This document shows, in pieces, positions 4,875 through 6,070 of a DNA stretch of 6,070 nucleotides (positions are counted from its first letter, which is position 1; every line of letters begins with the position of its first letter). The DNA comes from Candidatus Cloacimonadota bacterium (GTDB lineage: Bacteria; Cloacimonadota; Cloacimonadia; Cloacimonadales; TCS61): positions 1 through 6,070 of the forward strand of contig JAOZPK010000121.1 in the NCBI GenBank assembly GCA_029932755.1, given 5' to 3'. The position numbers and the translations under genes are program-made. The notes under the pieces are model-generated. The model was given only the letters and a program-made list of their open reading frames with translations. It was not told the origin of the DNA and did no database searches.

Positions 4875-6070
4875 ATGAAATTATGGTTTGTAGTACTATT
4901 AATGGTGATCATTGTCTCACTCTCAGCACAAATCACTGGTCCGCTTGAGATAAATGGAGAATATTCTTATAAAAAGAGCAGTGGACAGAGAGCTTATCAA
5001 ATTATTGATGGAATGTTTTACATTACATATCAATATCAGTATCAATATATTTATTTTACTAAAATCAGCGATCAAAACAACCAAACTCATACGATTATAG
5101 ACACACTACTTCCATATTATAATCATTCTATTAAACCTGCAATCCAAGTTTTAGAAAATGATGATATAATTATTGTTTATATAGAAAAAGAAGATTATGA
5201 TTTGGGATATTTAAAAATTGCTACATCAACAGATGATGGAATATCATTCAACGTAGAATCAATTGAAATAACCGATTTTGGAGATCCGCATATTGTTCAA
5301 AGCGATAATGGTTTAGATATATGTTATTCAAATGACTTGCAGGAAAAAAGTTTGGCAGAATTCCAGCACTTTACTGAATTTGAAGCAACTGAAAATGCTG
5401 ATGGTGGAATTGCCGCATCACGTCTACCATTCAGGGGCATGGATGAATTGTATGGACCAGTGCATTCTAATGATTTTATCTGGATACAGAATATGGGAGG
5501 TTGGCCTACTTTTCATAGTATGGTTACAACTGCCGAATGGATTATGGATGCTGCAACGGGAGCACGTGCAATTTACAGTGCACCCATGGATCAAATATTC
5601 TTGGGAGGTTTTGAAGAAGAAATTCTTCCTTATATTCAAACTGGATTGGCTGACATTCGTCAGAATGCCTTGGCACTTGGTACGGATGATACAGATATTG
5701 TTTATGTAAAACTTCACGATGGTAGCTTTGACTGCATGTATGGTGAAATCGTAAGTACAGGAATTGATACTTTTGGTGTGTATAGCTGGTTCCCGCATAA
5801 TACTGATCTTGCAAATGCAGTTGTTGAAAATGGTGGTAATTGGTATGAAGATTCAGATCATATTTATACGAATTACGTTACAATGTACGATACTATTTGG
5901 ACGGATGGACCATCATTTCCGGTTACAAATCATTCTGTATGGGTAAATGAAGCCGAGCTTTGGATCGAAGGTGAAGTTTATGGAGCTCAAACCTGGGCAA
6001 GTGCCGACACCATATTTATTGTTGGTAATATTACTTATAGCAATACTGATCCTGGTGATCCACCAGATGA
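4875..6070 (+). CDS. Large exported protein: signal peptide, Asp-box segment, DUF4900-like region; C-terminus off window
   Basis: The visible 398 residues begin with a signal peptide (MKLWFVVLLMVIIVSLSAQ, likely cut near Ala18/Gln19), so the protein leaves the cytoplasm. Residues 20-160 are beta-rich and tyrosine-rich, with an Asp-box STDDGISF (118-125, pattern S-x-D-x-G-x-x-F) as found in sialidase/BNR propeller blades. Only one clear box is visible, so a full propeller is not shown. From about 160 on, the sequence changes character: FQHFTEFEA, GPVHSNDFIWIQ (194-205), WPTFHSMVTT (210-219), IFLGGFEEE (241-249), DIVYVKLHDGSF (274-285) and WASADTIFIVGNITYSN (374-390). This order resembles DUF4900-type surface proteins as I remember them from Cloacimonadota and relatives. 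The start has an excellent GGAGGAG site 4 bases upstream. Function is unknown; a surface or pilus-associated role is a guess. A C-terminal sorting or Ig-like domain may lie beyond the edge. Confidence 0.85.
   Translation, partial: MKLWFVVLLMVIIVSLSAQITGPLEINGEYSYKKSSGQRAYQIIDGMFYITYQYQYQYIYFTKISDQNNQTHTIIDTLLPYYNHSIKPAIQVLENDDIIIVYIEKEDYDLGYLKIATSTDDGISFNVESIEITDFGDPHIVQSDNGLDICYSNDLQEKSLAEFQHFTEFEATENADGGIAASRLPFRGMDELYGPVHSNDFIWIQNMGGWPTFHSMVTTAEWIMDAATGARAIYSAPMDQIFLGGFEEEILPYIQTGLADIRQNALALGTDDTDIVYVKLHDGSFDCMYGEIVSTGIDTFGVYSWFPHNTDLANAVVENGGNWYEDSDHIYTNYVTMYDTIWTDGPSFPVTNHSVWVNEAELWIEGEVYGAQTWASADTIFIVGNITYSNTDPGDPPD

Noticed and set aside
5332..5946. Several open frames on both strands within the exported-protein gene
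   Set aside because: The continuous frame from 4875 with a signal peptide, strong ribosome site and conserved motifs accounts for this stretch; the others lack family features.

Overview
The window is AT-rich DNA from a Gram-negative bacterium; lpxB together with a DUF374-type acyltransferase implies a lipid A outer membrane. Gene starts are mostly preceded by purine-rich Shine-Dalgarno sequences. The aminotransferase active-site sequence (SKRYSACGARIG) and the large exported protein at the right end resemble what I remember from the FCB group, most of all Candidatus Cloacimonadota. This placement is an inference from protein style, not from a marker gene.

Left block (1-3894, minus strand): five genes read leftwards in tight succession: yjbQ, a cysteine-containing protein of unknown function, lpxB, a DUF374 (LpxJ-like) acyltransferase, and a class I/II aminotransferase whose C-terminal end lies off the left edge. 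The last four are joined by a 4-base overlap, an 8-base overlap and a 2-base gap, so they are very probably co-transcribed and translationally coupled. yjbQ lies 69 bases upstream of the unknown gene with no visible terminator between them and may lead the same operon. lpxB and the DUF374 gene are plausible successive steps in lipid A assembly. The unknown protein and the aminotransferase have no obvious part in that pathway.

Centre (3895-4031): a divergent intergenic region with a candidate leftward promoter and, on the right side, a pair of CAATTTAAA-type repeats running into the Shine-Dalgarno of the rightward gene.

Right block (4032-6070, plus strand): a small membrane protein made of two PspC domains; a 59-residue 4-oxalocrotonate tautomerase family protein, too short for many gene callers; a 232-base gap packed with inverted repeats (a 16-bp-stem hairpin, a head-to-head pair of a REP/dRS3-like 26-27 bp element, and a 5' leader hairpin); and the first 398 residues of a large exported protein. 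That protein has a signal peptide, an Asp-box (BNR) segment and a region resembling DUF4900-type surface proteins. It runs off the right edge.

I found no tRNA, rRNA, CRISPR array, transposase or recognisable defence cassette. The least explained items are the cysteine protein in the lpxB operon, the structured repeat cluster at 4648-4863, and the mosaic exported protein.
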